Positions 7,288 through 17,077 of a DNA stretch of 64,000 bases are shown here, in pieces. Position numbers and translations under genes: made by a program. Location: contig NZ_CP089468.1 of the NCBI RefSeq assembly GCF_021233435.1, positions 310,001 through 374,000 of the forward strand, in the 5' to 3' direction. Below the pieces are notes generated by a model. It did no database searches. It worked only from the letters and a program-made list of their open reading frames with translations, and was not told where the DNA came from. The stretch is from Halobacterium noricense. Its GTDB lineage: Archaea > Halobacteriota > Halobacteria > Halobacteriales > Halobacteriaceae. Within the stretch, counting starts at the first letter, position 1. Each line of letters opens with the position of its first letter.

Positions 7288-8097
7288 ATGACGCTGGCCG
7301 ACCGCGAATGGCGGCTGATTTCAGAGGAGGACCGCGACGGACCGATGCAGATGGCTCTAGAGGAGGTTGCCGCGGAGACTGCCGCCAACGGTGGTCCGCG
7401 GACGGTCCGCGCGTATCAGTGGTCGCCGTCGACGCTCTCGATGGGGTACCGTCAGGACGCAGGCTCCGTCGACTGGGAGTTCGCCGAAAGTGAGGGAATC
7501 ACCGTGACGCGCCGCCAGACCGGCGGTGGCGGCATCTACCACGACGAACACGCGGACATCTCTTACAGCATCGTCGCGCCCGCCGACGAACTTCCCGGTG
7601 ATTTGATGGACTGCTACGAGGTGCTCTGCGAGCCGATTCTGTCGGCGTTCCACGCGATGGGCGTCGACGCCGAGTTCGTCCCCGAGGAACACCCCGCGAT
7701 TCACGAGCCCGCGTGCTACCTGCGCGCGCTCCACCCCGCCCACGACATCACGGTCGACGGTCGGAAAATCAGCGGGAACGCCCAGTACCGCACCCGAGAC
7801 GCGGTCATTCAGCACGGGTCGCTCTCGTACGCGCTCGCACCCGACGCCCACCTCGGCGTCTTCGTCGACCCAGGTATCGACGCGGAGCGGTTCCGCGAGC
7901 GCGTGACGAACATCCACGAGGAAGCCGGAATCAGCCGTGACGACGCGGTTGAGGCGCTGGAGGACGCGCTCGCGGAGTGGTGTGACGCGCGCGTCGGCGA
8001 GTGGACCGACGACGAACTCGAAGCGGCGCGCGAGCTCGCCGACGAGAAGTACGCGACCGACGACTGGACGCGGGAGCGGACGGCACCGACTAACTGA
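7288..8097 (+). CDS. Lipoate-protein ligase A family protein
   Basis: 269 aa biotin/lipoate A/B ligase fold. Visible motifs: TRRQTGGGGIYHD (substrate loop, RRxTGGG), ADISYSIV, and GRKISGNAQYRTRDAVIQHGS with the catalytic-type Lys. Members attach lipoate or octanoate to the E2 subunits of 2-oxoacid dehydrogenases or the glycine cleavage H protein. The ATG at 7288 starts right at conserved sequence (MTLADREWRLISEED); the longer frame back to 7024 is a nuclease relic fused by chance. The 3' end overlaps the convergent peroxiredoxin gene by eight bases. Confidence 0.85.
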   Translation: MTLADREWRLISEEDRDGPMQMALEEVAAETAANGGPRTVRAYQWSPSTLSMGYRQDAGSVDWEFAESEGITVTRRQTGGGGIYHDEHADISYSIVAPADELPGDLMDCYEVLCEPILSAFHAMGVDAEFVPEEHPAIHEPACYLRALHPAHDITVDGRKISGNAQYRTRDAVIQHGSLSYALAPDAHLGVFVDPGIDAERFRERVTNIHEEAGISRDDAVEALEDALAEWCDARVGEWTDDELEAARELADEKYATDDWTRERTAPTN

Positions 8098-8623
8098 ACC
8101 CGAACGTCTCCGGCTCGCCGCCAACGTGGTCCTCGACGGCTTCTCGAATCTCGCCCAGCGGCGGCTGGTCGCGGGTCGGGTCGAGTGGGTGTTCGCCGAT
8201 CCAACGGTACTGGACGACGCCGTCGGTGTCCACGAGGAACACCGAGCGCTTCGCCCGCGGCAACAGCTTCAGCGCGCGGTACGTGACGCCGAACGCGTCC
8301 GAGACGTCGAGGTCGGTGTCGGCGTACAGCGGGAAGTCGATGTCGAGGTAGTCGATGAACCGTCGGTGGGTCGGCACGCGGGACTTGCTCGCGCCGACGA
8401 CGCGCACGTCCTCGGTGGACGTGAACCAGCCGTAGTCGCGGAACGAACACCACTCGCTCACGCAGTCGGGGCTGAAGTCGTTCGTGTAGAAGACGACGAG
8501 TACCGGCCGGTCGGCGTAGAGCTCCGACAGGGGCGTCTCCGCGATGCTGTCGTCGGGATGGACCAGTGGTGCCGTCACGTCGGGCACCTCGTCGCCTACG
8601 TCGAGCGCGTCCCCCGAGGTCAT
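8090..8623 (-). CDS. Peroxiredoxin (BCP/PrxQ type)
   Basis: 177 aa thioredoxin-fold peroxidase that reduces hydrogen peroxide and organic peroxides in the cytoplasm. The segment [21 protein letters not shown] carries the peroxidatic Cys and a second Cys five residues later, the PrxQ/BCP arrangement. The usual Thr-Pro-Gly-Cys reads Ser-Pro-Asp-Cys. [15 protein letters not shown] is the later conserved strand. Start ATG at 8623 ([11 protein letters not shown]); the longer antisense frame upstream is a shadow of the divergent nfo gene. Confidence 0.85.
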   Translation of the reverse strand: MTSGDALDVGDEVPDVTAPLVHPDDSIAETPLSELYADRPVLVVFYTNDFSPDCVSEWCSFRDYGWFTSTEDVRVVGASKSRVPTHRRFIDYLDIDFPLYADTDLDVSDAFGVTYRALKLLPRAKRSVFLVDTDGVVQYRWIGEHPLDPTRDQPPLGEIREAVEDHVGGEPETFGFS

Positions 8624-8702
8624 ACCGTCACGAGCGCGCTCGGCCGGCAAAGGTGTTGCGACGGTTCGAAGCCTCTTTGCCCCCCGCGGCGAACGACAGC
8701 GT

Positions 8703-9539
8703 ATGCGAGTAGGTGCACACGTCTCTATCGCGGGCGGCGTCGACAACGCCGTCGAGAACGAACTGGACGTCGGCGGGAACTGCGGGCAGATTTTCACGCA
8801 CTCGCCGCAAGTCTGGCAGGACCCGAATATCGGCGACGACGAAGCCGCTACATTCCGGGACGGAACCGACGAACACCTCGACGGCCCGTGGGTCATCCAC
8901 TCGTCGTACCTCGTGAACCTCTGCACGCCCAAAGACGACCTCCGCGAGAAGTCCGTCGACAGCATGCAGAAGGAGGTCGACGCCGCCGACAAACTCGGCA
9001 TCGAGTACGTCAACGTCCACCTCGGCGCGCACACCGGCGCGGGCGTCCAGCAGGGCCTGGACAACGCTGTCAGCGCGCTCGACGAACTCGGCATCCCCGA
9101 CGGCGTCACCGTGCTCGTGGAGAGCGACGCGGGCTCGGGCACGAAGCTCGGTGGCGACTTCGACCACCTCGCGTACGTTCTCGACGAGTCGGCCCACGAC
9201 CTCGGCGTCTGCGTCGACACCGCGCACGCGTTCGCCGCGGGCTACGACCTCTCGACGGCCGACGCCGTCGCGGAGACGCTCGCGGAGTTTGACGACGTCG
9301 TCGGCTTCGAGCACCTCCACTGCGTCCACCTCAACGACTCGAAACACGACTGCGGCACGAACAAGGACGAGCACGCCCACATCGGCGAAGGGCTCATCGG
9401 CGAGGAGGGGATGGACGCGTTCGTCAACCACGACGCTATCACCGACGTGCCGCTCGTGCTGGAGACGCCCCACGAGGACGGCCGCGGCTTCGCGTGGAAC
9501 ATCGAGAAGGTGCAGGAGCTGCGTGGCCGAGCGGAGTGA
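8703..9539 (+). CDS. nfo: Endonuclease IV (AP endonuclease)
   Basis: 278 aa TIM-barrel enzyme of base excision repair that cuts the backbone 5' of abasic sites. Motifs: [12 protein letters not shown] at the N-terminus, [53 protein letters not shown], and VLETPHEDG at the C-terminus, together supplying the three-zinc ligands. Length is normal. ATG at 8703 is favoured because the family begins MRVGAHVS. A hairpin (GTGGCC/GGCCAC) spans its stop codon. Confidence 0.93.
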   Translation: MRVGAHVSIAGGVDNAVENELDVGGNCGQIFTHSPQVWQDPNIGDDEAATFRDGTDEHLDGPWVIHSSYLVNLCTPKDDLREKSVDSMQKEVDAADKLGIEYVNVHLGAHTGAGVQQGLDNAVSALDELGIPDGVTVLVESDAGSGTKLGGDFDHLAYVLDESAHDLGVCVDTAHAFAAGYDLSTADAVAETLAEFDDVVGFEHLHCVHLNDSKHDCGTNKDEHAHIGEGLIGEEGMDAFVNHDAITDVPLVLETPHEDGRGFAWNIEKVQELRGRAE

Positions 9540-9625
9540 GGCCACGTGAACGCGAGCTGCGAGGCGCGTAAGCGCCAAGCACTCGGACCCCGCTGCTTTT
9601 GCCGACCCCGGTTTTCAGTGGTGGT

Positions 9626-10420
9626 GTGCGCCGATTCAGCGCCGACTACCTCGAGGAGACGCGCCGCGGGATGTGGGCCGAGCGCGAGGCGTTGGACGCG
9701 CTGGAGCTGTCCAGCCGAGAGCGGATTCTCGACGTCGGCTGCGGCACGGGTGAACTCACGGGCGTGTTCCGCGAGGAGTCCGACGCCGACGTGCTCGCAC
9801 TGGACGCGGACACTGACCTCCTCCGGCACGTCGACGCCGACGAGCGCCTCGTCGGGGACGCGACGCGGCTGCCGTTCCGCGAGGACGTCTGCGACCTCGT
9901 CGCCTGTCAGGCGCTGCTCATCAACCTTCCAGACCCCGTGGCTGCCGTCCGCGAGTTCTCACGCGTGTCCTCGGACCTCGTGGCGGCCGTCGAACCGAAC
10001 AACGCCGCCGTCACCGTCGAATCGACGGTCGCGAGCGAGCCGCCGCTCGCGGCACGCGCACGCGACGCCTACATCGAGGGCGTGGAGACGAACGTCTCGC
10101 TGGGCGCGGACGCCGCGGACTGCTTCGAGGAAGCGGGACTCGTCGGCGTCTCGACGACGCAGTACGAGCACGTGCAGGCCATCCAGCCGCCGTACGGCGA
10201 AGCGGCACTGGAGGCGGCTGCGCGGAAGGCGACCGGGGAACGGCTCGCCGAGCAGCAGCCGACGCTCGCTGCGGGCGGGCTCTCCTCGGACACCTACGAC
10301 GCGCTGCGTGCGGAGTGGCGGGAGATGGGGCGCGAGGTCGTCGCGCAGATGCGCGAGAACGACTACGAGCGCGTCGAAACCGTGCCGTTCTACGTGACCG
10401 TCGGCCGCGTTCCCGAGTAA
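9626..10420 (+). CDS. Class I SAM-dependent methyltransferase
   Basis: 264 aa. Rossmann-fold motif I is RILDVGCGTGELTG, motif II VLALDADTDLL, and an acidic loop GDATRLPFRED follows. The C-terminal part (LAEQQPTLAAGGLS) is variable and probably sets the substrate, which I cannot name. GTG at 9626 (VRRFSADYLEETRRGMW) is preferred to the TTG at 9599 because conserved-looking sequence starts there. Single gene between nfo and the aminopeptidase. Confidence 0.75.
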   Translation: MRRFSADYLEETRRGMWAEREALDALELSSRERILDVGCGTGELTGVFREESDADVLALDADTDLLRHVDADERLVGDATRLPFREDVCDLVACQALLINLPDPVAAVREFSRVSSDLVAAVEPNNAAVTVESTVASEPPLAARARDAYIEGVETNVSLGADAADCFEEAGLVGVSTTQYEHVQAIQPPYGEAALEAAARKATGERLAEQQPTLAAGGLSSDTYDALRAEWREMGREVVAQMRENDYERVETVPFYVTVGRVPE

Positions 10421-10487
10421 TCGCCCACGAACTGCGGTGGGTTTCCGCTTCTCCGGAGTTTATTCGCGTCCGGGTCGATTTCGTCGT

Positions 10488-11582
10488 ATGGACGACAGAG
10501 CCCGCCGCCATGCCGAGATTCTCGTCGAGGACTGTACCGACGTCCAGCCCGGGGATATGGTGCTGGTGCGCGCGTCGAAGGAGGCCGAAGCCCTCGTGGT
10601 CGCGCTGTACGAGAAACTCGGCGAGGTCGGCGCGCGACCGACCACACAGTGGGGGAATGCCCGCGCAGCGCGCGCGTACAACCGAGCGATGGACATCGAC
10701 GACTACGAGACGAAAGCCCACGACCTCGCCGCGATGGAGGAGACGGACGTCGTCTTCCTGATTGGGGGTGGCGGGAACGCCTTCGAAACCAGCGACGTGC
10801 CGCCGGCGAAGTCGCAGGCCGCGAGCCGCGCGAACGGCCCGATTCTCGAAGAGCGGCTGGGCAAGCGCTGGGTCATCACCCAGCACCCGACGGCCGCGGG
10901 CGCGCAGAAAGCCGAGATGAGCACGGAAGCCTACGAGAAGTTCGTCTACGACGCAATCAACAAGGATTGGGACGAGCAGCGCGAATTCCAGGCCCAGCTG
11001 GTCGAGATTCTCGGCCCCGCCGAGGAAGTCCGCATCGTCTCCGGCGACACCACCGACGTCACGATGAGCGTCGCGGGGATGGACGCGGCCAACGACTGGG
11101 GCACGAAGAACATGCCCGCGGGCGAGGTGTTCACGTGCCCGGTGCCGGACAGCGTCGAAGGCGAGGTGCTGTTCGACAAGCCGCTCATCCGACAGGGCAA
11201 GGAAATCACGGACGCGTGGCTGCAGTTCGAGGACGGCGAGGTCGTGGACTTCGCCGCGGGGCAGAACGAAGCCGCGCTCGAAGGCATCCTGAACACCGAC
11301 GAGGGGTCGCGCCGCCTCGGCGAACTCGGCATCGGGATGAACCGAGATATCGACCGATTCACCTACAACATGCTCTTCGACGAGAAGATGGGCGACACCG
11401 TCCACATGGCCGTCGGCGGTGCCATCGCGGAGTGCGTCCCCGACGACCAGCCGTTCAACGAGTCCGCGACGCACGTGGACCTGATCGTGGACATGAGCGA
11501 GGACTCGTTCATCGAGGTCGACGGGGAAGTCGTCCAGCGCGACGGGACGTTCCGGTTCGAAGACGGGTTCGAGGACGAGTAA
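10488..11582 (+). CDS. M29-family aminopeptidase
   Basis: 364 aa. Resembles thermophilic-type metallo-aminopeptidases (AmpS/peptidase T). MDDRARRHAEILVEDCTDV at the N-terminus is typical. Metal-site segments are around GEVFTCPVPDSVEG (the Glu-containing motif), LGELGIGMNRDIDRF, and DEKMGDTVHMAVGGAI with the conserved His, ending with ATHVDLIVDM. Removes N-terminal residues from peptides in the cytoplasm using two divalent metals. ATG at 10488 fits the family start. Confidence 0.8.
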   Translation: MDDRARRHAEILVEDCTDVQPGDMVLVRASKEAEALVVALYEKLGEVGARPTTQWGNARAARAYNRAMDIDDYETKAHDLAAMEETDVVFLIGGGGNAFETSDVPPAKSQAASRANGPILEERLGKRWVITQHPTAAGAQKAEMSTEAYEKFVYDAINKDWDEQREFQAQLVEILGPAEEVRIVSGDTTDVTMSVAGMDAANDWGTKNMPAGEVFTCPVPDSVEGEVLFDKPLIRQGKEITDAWLQFEDGEVVDFAAGQNEAALEGILNTDEGSRRLGELGIGMNRDIDRFTYNMLFDEKMGDTVHMAVGGAIAECVPDDQPFNESATHVDLIVDMSEDSFIEVDGEVVQRDGTFRFEDGFEDE

Positions 11583-11711
11583 TCGTACTGGCGTCTCGCC
11601 CACCTTCAGGGCTGACAGGCGGCACCGAATCCGACTGGGACCGCCGCGCTCCCGCCTCCCCCAGCCGGCGAGTCGTCAGGTCACGTGCCGGGTTGGTCCC
11701 GGCTTCGCACT

Positions 11712-12359
11712 TCAAACTACGTCGCCGCGGACGGTCGCGCCCTCGGCCCGTTCGCGGCGGGTTTCGACGGCGTCGGCGGCGATTTCGGCTTCTTCTTCGT
11801 CCGCACCGAGCATTTCCAGCGCGCCAGCGAGCGTGGGGAAGACGAGTTCGCCGTCGCGGAGCTTCCGGAAGGCGTCGTCGCTGCGCTCGCCGTCGGCCCA
11901 CAGGCAGACGCCGCGGGGGTCGAGGACGTTCTCGTAGGTTTCGGTCGCTCGTGCGCCTTCGAGGCGCTGGGTGACGTTGTCCTCGAAGCCCGCGTTACAC
12001 ACTTCGAGGTGAATCGGCTCGTCGTCGTCGAGGAAGTGTGCGGCGAGACAGCGCTCGGGCGCGACGTGGCCGCTCTCGTTCGCACGCAGGTACTCGGGGT
12101 GGTCGTCGGCCCACGACGCGCGCACGGTCTTGCCGACACCCTTCACGCCGTACTCGCGCTCGAACTCCGCGGCGCGGTCGGCGTCGTCCCCGCGCATGAG
12201 GATGTCCTTCGTGAGGTAGACGTCCAGGCGCTCGACGGGGTCGAGGCCGAGCGCGACGTCGCCGTACACCCAAATTTCGTGCACCGGGACCGGCATCTCC
12301 TCGCTCGCGACGGCGTCCACGAGCTCTTCCACCCGGTCGACGGCGGCAGCTCTGTCCAT
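11712..12359 (-). CDS. Conserved haloarchaeal protein, unknown function
   Basis: 215 aa soluble acidic protein. MDRAAAVDRVEELVDAVAS leads into VPVHEIWVYGDVALGLDPVERLDVYLTKD, a pattern faintly like nucleotidyltransferase-fold proteins, but I do not see a confirmed Gly-Ser-Asp-x-Asp motif. Divergent from the HD-domain gene (133 bases between starts). I do not assign a function; codon use is that of a real gene. Confidence 0.65.
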   Translation of the reverse strand: MDRAAAVDRVEELVDAVASEEMPVPVHEIWVYGDVALGLDPVERLDVYLTKDILMRGDDADRAAEFEREYGVKGVGKTVRASWADDHPEYLRANESGHVAPERCLAAHFLDDDEPIHLEVCNAGFEDNVTQRLEGARATETYENVLDPRGVCLWADGERSDDAFRKLRDGELVFPTLAGALEMLGADEEEAEIAADAVETRRERAEGATVRGDVV

Positions 12360-12491
12360 CGATTGCTCGTAGCCCGCGAACGCCGAAAACGGTTCCGCAC
12401 GCGCCCACCGACGGCGGGAATCGAAAGACCGACCCCCGCCGAGCCCGTACTACGGGTAATTCGGGTCGGTCCGCTCGGACCGACGATACAC

Positions 12492-13877
12492 ATGCCAGCC
12501 ACGCAAATCAAAGACCCCGTCCACGGCTACGTCGAACTCGATCAGCCGCTCGTCGACAACGTCCTCGACAACCGCGCGTTCCAGCGCCTCCGCCACGTCC
12601 GCCAGCTCTCGGCGACCTATCTCGTCTACCCGGGCGCGAACCACACGCGCTTCGAGCACTCGCTGGGCGTCTACCACCTCGCGCGCACCGTCTTCGAGAA
12701 CCTCCGCGAGCAGTCGTACTTCTACCGCGACGCCACCACCGCGGAACTCGACGACATCCAGCGCACGCTCGAATGCGCGGCGCTCCTCCACGACGTCGGT
12801 CACCCGCCGTTCTCGCATCTGGGCGAGCGTTTCATCGACACCGACGACCTCCAAGACCGGCTCGCCGACCGCGGGCTCCGCGAGGCGTTCGACGACGCCG
12901 GCGTCGGCGACGCGCCGATTCGAGAGGCGTCTGCGCACGAACTCTTGGGCTGTCTCATCGTGCTCGAGGCGTTCGCCGACGGCCTCCACGAGATGGGCGT
13001 CGACCCCCACGACGTCTGCGCGCACATCCTCGGCTACAGCCTCGAATACGAGCGCGGCGGCCGCTGGCAGCACGGCGTCGCTGCCCAGATTCTGCACTCG
13101 CCCATCGACGTCGACCGCCTCGACTACATCACGCGGGACAACCAGATGACGGGCGCGGACGTCCTCGGTTTCGACACCGACCGCATGGTCGGCTCCTACA
13201 CCGCCCACCCCGAGGAGGGGCTCGCGCTCTCGGACAAAGCCCTCTCGACCATCGGCAACTACCTCGAAGGCCGCATCGCGGTGTACATGTGGGTGACTCA
13301 GCACCACAAGTCCGTCTACGCCCACGTGCTCCTCAGCGAACTCCTCGACGAACTCGCCGCGCTCGCGGACGAACCGCCGGTCACCGCCGACCGCATCCTC
13401 GACGACGAAATCGACGACAACACGCTCATGGAGCGCCTGCGCGTCGCCGCCAGCGAGCACCCCGACTCCACGCTCGCAGCGCTCTACGACCGCTTCCGCG
13501 CGCGCCGCTTCCCCGAGACCTGCTGGAAGCACCGCATCGCGTACGCCGACCGCGTCGACGCGGACTTGGACGCGTTCAGCGACTGGCTCGTCGCCCACGT
13601 TGATCGCCTCGAAGCCGACCTCGCCGCCGAACTCGGCGTCCCCGACCACGAGGTCTGGGTCGAACAGTCGTACGTCCCCGAGTACGAGCCCCAGGACCTC
13701 GAAGACATCCCCATCGCGTACGGCGGCACCACCCGCTCGGTCGGCGACTGGGGGCTCTACGGCGAGCGCGCGTTCGACCGCCCCATCCCGTTCGTCTACG
13801 TCCCCCACGGCGTCGAGAAGGAAGCCACCGGCACGCTCGTCGACTGGTTCCACGCCGAGAAGTACGACCAAGCGTAA
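12492..13877 (+). CDS. HD-domain phosphohydrolase (dGTPase-like)
   Basis: 461 aa. QIKDPVHGYVELDQPLVDN at the N-terminus and the motif series TRFEHSLGVYHLA, LLHDVGHPPFSHLGE, and DVDRLDYITRDNQMTG provide the His...His-Asp...Asp metal site of the HD family, closest in layout to SAMHD1/dGTPase-like enzymes that hydrolyse dNTPs. Cytoplasmic. ATG at 12492 is the family-typical start; the frame extends further upstream without conserved sequence. Nucleotide substrate is inferred only. Confidence 0.85.
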   Translation: MPATQIKDPVHGYVELDQPLVDNVLDNRAFQRLRHVRQLSATYLVYPGANHTRFEHSLGVYHLARTVFENLREQSYFYRDATTAELDDIQRTLECAALLHDVGHPPFSHLGERFIDTDDLQDRLADRGLREAFDDAGVGDAPIREASAHELLGCLIVLEAFADGLHEMGVDPHDVCAHILGYSLEYERGGRWQHGVAAQILHSPIDVDRLDYITRDNQMTGADVLGFDTDRMVGSYTAHPEEGLALSDKALSTIGNYLEGRIAVYMWVTQHHKSVYAHVLLSELLDELAALADEPPVTADRILDDEIDDNTLMERLRVAASEHPDSTLAALYDRFRARRFPETCWKHRIAYADRVDADLDAFSDWLVAHVDRLEADLAAELGVPDHEVWVEQSYVPEYEPQDLEDIPIAYGGTTRSVGDWGLYGERAFDRPIPFVYVPHGVEKEATGTLVDWFHAEKYDQA

Positions 13878-13938
13878 CGGCGGCTGTTCTCTGAATTTTC
13901 GCGATTGATTGGGCTGCTCGTAGTGACGTCGTCGGTAG

Positions 13939-14122
13939 ACGGCCGCTTGCGGGTCGCTTCGCTCACGGTTCACTGCGGTCACCGTTCGCCATTCCGTGCT
14001 CTCCCCTTCGGTCGAGCACGCGCTCCCCGCTCGCCATAACGTGCCCTCCCTGCGGTCGGGCACGCTGCTCACGCATCGCTGCGCTCCGCGTTCGCCTAAC
14101 GCGGCCGTCTGTCGACGGCCGC
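13939..14122. repeat. Cluster of short palindromes
   Basis: Hairpins CGTGCTC/GAGCACG (13995-14020), GTGCCC/GGGCAC (14041-14063) and GCGGCCGTC-TGTC-GACGGCCGC (14101-14122, perfect nine-base stem) fill the gap between the HD gene and the next gene. They resemble palindromes found at 33303-33546 and inside the DUF2070 gene. Some may act as terminators, but the clustering suggests a repetitive palindromic family. Confidence 0.55.
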
Positions 14123-14165
14123 GCTGGCCACAACGGTCAAGCGCCATCCGCCACCGCGCCTACAT

Positions 14166-14534
14166 ATGGGCGACCAGACTTTCCGCGTGCTCGCAGCGCT
14201 CCGCGAACTCGCCGACGAGACACCGCCGACAGACGAAATCGCGACCCGTGCGGCCGTCTCCATCGGCGTCGCGGAACGCGAGTTGAACACGCTCGACGCC
14301 GTCGGGGCCGCCGAGGAACTGAAGCCGGACGGTGAGCGCTTCGAGCCGACGGATATGGCCGTCGAGGACGTGGCGCGACGCGTCGACACCATCGACGAAC
14401 TCGACACCGACGAGCGCTCGGCGTTGCTCAAAGCGCTCCGGCGTGGCGACGTCGACCCCGCAGACGTGCTCTACGACGTCCACGACGCTCGCGACGCCGC
14501 CGACCGCGCCGCGAGTTCCGAATTCGCGGGCTGA
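14166..14534 (+). CDS. Small conserved haloarchaeal protein, HTH-like
   Basis: 122 aa, acidic, mostly helical. TFRVLAALRELADETPPTDEIATRAAVSIGVAERELNTLDAVG resembles a winged-helix arrangement, and DTDERSALLKALRRGDVDPADVLYDVHDARD follows. I do not recognise a named family. ATG at 14166 gives the natural start. It stands alone between the palindrome cluster and ncsA. Confidence 0.6.
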   Translation: MGDQTFRVLAALRELADETPPTDEIATRAAVSIGVAERELNTLDAVGAAEELKPDGERFEPTDMAVEDVARRVDTIDELDTDERSALLKALRRGDVDPADVLYDVHDARDAADRAASSEFAG

Positions 14535-14679
14535 CTCACCGCTCGCGCTTTTTCGCGACCGATTCTGTGCCCGAGATTCCCGCGCAGCCGCCGATTTGTT
14601 ATCCCGAAATGAGGTTTACGGGTCGTGGTGGTTCGTCGAGACGTAACGGTGAAACGCCGGCGCTGCCAACGTGTACGTA

Positions 14680-15642
14680 ATGGATTGCACCAAGTGCGAC
14701 CGCGAGGCCGTGATGCACGCGGCGTACTCAGGCGCGCACCTCTGCGAGGGCCACCTCTTCGAGAGTGTCGAACGCCGGATGCGGCGGCGCATCCGCGAGG
14801 ACGACATGCTGCCCGACGACGCGACGCCCGAGGACCCCGAAACGTGGGTCATCGGACTCTCCGGCGGGAAGGACAGCGTCGTCCTCACGGACATCCTCTC
14901 GGAGACGTTCGCGGAGGACCCGCGCATCGAGATGGTCGCGCTCACCATCCACGAGGGCATCGAGGGCTACCGCGACGAGAGCCTCGCGGCCTGCGAGAAC
15001 CTCACTGCGGACCGCGACATCCGCCACGAGGTCGTCACGTACGCCGACGAGTTCGACGTCGAGATGGACAACGTCGTCGACGACGACCCGCTGGACATGG
15101 CACCCTGCGCGTACTGTGGGGTGTTCCGTCGAGACCTCCTCGCGCGGTACGCCGATGAGTACGACGCGGACAAACTCCTCACCGGCCACAACCTCGACGA
15201 CGAGGCCGAGACCGCGCTGATGAACATCTTCGAGGGGAACGTCGAGCAGGTCGCCAAACACTTCGACGCCAGCCTCGGCCCCTTCGACGAACGCACGCCC
15301 AAGGAGGACATGATTCCGCGCGCGAAGCCGCTCCGCGACGTTCCGGAGAAGGAGGTCGCGCTGTACGCACAACTCCGGGACCTTCCAGTCCACATGGCGG
15401 AGTGCCCACACTCCAGCGAGGCGTTCCGCGGCGAGATTCAGGACCTCCTGCTGAAGTTGGAGGAGAACCATCCGGGCACGCGGCACTCGATTATGGCTGG
15501 CTACGAGGAGCTCGCGGGGCTCGCGGCCGACCAGTACAGCGACGAGGACGCGGACGTGGGCGAGTGCGAGGAGTGTGGCGCGCCGACGACCCGCGACCAG
15601 TGCCGGAAGTGTGCGCTGATCGACGCCGTGAACGCAGTGTAA
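14680..15642 (+). CDS. ncsA: tRNA 2-thiolation protein NcsA (TtuA/Ncs6 family)
   Basis: 320 aa. N-terminal zinc site CTKCDREAVMHAAYSGAHLC, PP-loop GLSGGKDSVVL, central CAYCGVFRR, and C-terminal zinc site CEECGAPTTRDQCRKC match the TtuA/Ncs6 group. In Haloferax volcanii NcsA thiolates wobble uridine of tRNA-Lys with a SAMP ubiquitin-like sulfur carrier. ATG at 14680 is used rather than GTG at 14671. It lies beside and convergent to ftsZ2, a gene order I recall from other haloarchaea. Confidence 0.9.
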   Translation: MDCTKCDREAVMHAAYSGAHLCEGHLFESVERRMRRRIREDDMLPDDATPEDPETWVIGLSGGKDSVVLTDILSETFAEDPRIEMVALTIHEGIEGYRDESLAACENLTADRDIRHEVVTYADEFDVEMDNVVDDDPLDMAPCAYCGVFRRDLLARYADEYDADKLLTGHNLDDEAETALMNIFEGNVEQVAKHFDASLGPFDERTPKEDMIPRAKPLRDVPEKEVALYAQLRDLPVHMAECPHSSEAFRGEIQDLLLKLEENHPGTRHSIMAGYEELAGLAADQYSDEDADVGECEECGAPTTRDQCRKCALIDAVNAV

Positions 15643-15696
15643 CCGTGCGACACCCGCTGCTTCGGGTTCGCTGACGACCGCAAAAGAACAGGACGG

Positions 15697-16887
15697 TTAC
15701 CGGATGACGTCGAGGCCGTTGTTCTTCTCGACTTCTTCCTTACCGCCGTCGGAGTGCGCGCCGAACTCGTTAGTCGTGCCGGCGCCCTCGTCGACGGCGC
15801 GCTGCTTCGCGTCGGCGTCGACGTCCTGGAGCTCCTGCCGGGACTTGTCCGCCTGCTTCTGCGTGCTCGGTCCGAGCACCTGCGCGGACTGCACGCCGGT
15901 CATGATGGCCATGACGCGGACCTTCCCCTTGTAGTTCTCCTGGATGCGGGCGCCCCAGATGACGTTCGCGCTCGCGTCCAGCCGCTCGGTGATGTTGTCC
16001 GCGATGCCCTCGGCCTCTTTCAGCGTGAGGTCCGGGCCACCCGTGATGTGGACGAGGCCACCGCTCGCGCCGCGGTAGTCGACGTCCAGCAGCGGGTGAT
16101 TCATCGCGTCCTTGACCACTTCGTTGGTCTTGTTCTTGTCCTGGGTCTCGCCGACGAGCATCACGGCGACGCCACCCTGATTCATGATGGCGGTCATGTC
16201 GGCGTAGTCGAGGTTGATGAGACTCGGCTGGGTAATCGTCTCGCTGATGCCCTTGACGGTCTCGGCGATGATCTGGTCCATCACGGAGAACGCCTTCCCG
16301 ATCGGGAGGTTGGGCACGTAGTCGAGCAGCCGGTTGTTGTCGAGGACGATGATAGAGTCCGCTTCTTCGCGGAGCTTCTCCAGGCCTTCCTCGGCCTTGA
16401 CCGTACGAGCGCGCTCGACGTTGAACGGCGTCGACACCATGCCAACGACGATTGCGCCCTGCTCTTTGGCGATCTTCGAGACGACGGGTGCAGCACCGGT
16501 GCCGGTCCCACCACCCATGCCGGCGGTCACGAACACGAGGTCCGCGTCGCCGAGCACCTCTTTGATTGTGCCCTGGGCCATCTCGGTGGCGCGCTCGCCC
16601 ATCGAGGGGTCGCCACCCGCGCCGAGGCCGTTCGTCAGGGACTTCCCGACGAGAATCTTCGTGTCGGCCTCGATCATCTTGAGGTGCTGTTTGTCGGTGT
16701 TGATGGCGACCGTGTCGGCGCCTTCGACACCGATGTTGTACAGCCGGTTGACGGTGTTGTTGCCCGCGCCGCCCGCGCCCACGATGACGATTCGCGGGTC
16801 GCCGAACTCGTCGCCGTCGCCGCTGGCGTCCATCTCGCGTTGTTCGGCTTCGGCGTTGTCGAGGGCGTCCTGAACGATGTCCTGCAT
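15697..16887 (-). CDS. ftsZ2: Cell division protein FtsZ2
   Basis: 396 aa tubulin-family GTPase. N-terminal [20 protein letters not shown], nucleotide motifs [13 protein letters not shown] and GGGTGTG at 125-131, and [20 protein letters not shown] match archaeal FtsZ. The C-terminal NNGLDVIR tail and the cdrS neighbour point to FtsZ2, which in Haloferax drives ring constriction. Its start is three bases past the CdrS stop, so the two are co-translated. The acidic linker (330-385) is variable as usual. Confidence 0.95.
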   Translation of the reverse strand: MQDIVQDALDNAEAEQREMDASGDGDEFGDPRIVIVGAGGAGNNTVNRLYNIGVEGADTVAINTDKQHLKMIEADTKILVGKSLTNGLGAGGDPSMGERATEMAQGTIKEVLGDADLVFVTAGMGGGTGTGAAPVVSKIAKEQGAIVVGMVSTPFNVERARTVKAEEGLEKLREEADSIIVLDNNRLLDYVPNLPIGKAFSVMDQIIAETVKGISETITQPSLINLDYADMTAIMNQGGVAVMLVGETQDKNKTNEVVKDAMNHPLLDVDYRGASGGLVHITGGPDLTLKEAEGIADNITERLDASANVIWGARIQENYKGKVRVMAIMTGVQSAQVLGPSTQKQADKSRQELQDVDADAKQRAVDEGAGTTNEFGAHSDGGKEEVEKNNGLDVIR

Positions 16888-16889
16888 CG

Positions 16890-17057
16890 TTACACCTTCG
16901 CCCAGCTGTTCGTGCTGGTCTGTTCGGTTTGTTCGTCTATCATTTCACGGACCGCCGACCGAATCGCCTCGCTGCGATTCGGGAATTTACCCCGTTCGAC
17001 CATCTGTTCGACCTCGTCGATCTGCTGTTTCGGAATGCGGAGTGTCACACGCTCCAT
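16890..17057 (-). CDS. cdrS: CdrS, short ribbon-helix-helix cell-division regulator
   Basis: 55 aa: [19 protein letters not shown], then [19 protein letters not shown], a complete ribbon-helix-helix DNA-binding fold. Located directly upstream of ftsZ2 in one operon. In Halobacterium salinarum and Haloferax, CdrS is a global regulator that controls ftsZ2 and cell division. The gene region upstream carries several GTAAGAC/GTCTTAC operator-like sites that it or CdrL may bind. Confidence 0.9.
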   Translation of the reverse strand: MERVTLRIPKQQIDEVEQMVERGKFPNRSEAIRSAVREMIDEQTEQTSTNSWAKV

Positions 17058-17077
17058 ATTTTTGTATCCCCGTTGTG

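Noticed and set aside
12450-14147. 565-residue minus-strand ORF
   Set aside because: Shadow of the HD phosphohydrolase gene, with Glu/Val/Arg repeats and no motif.
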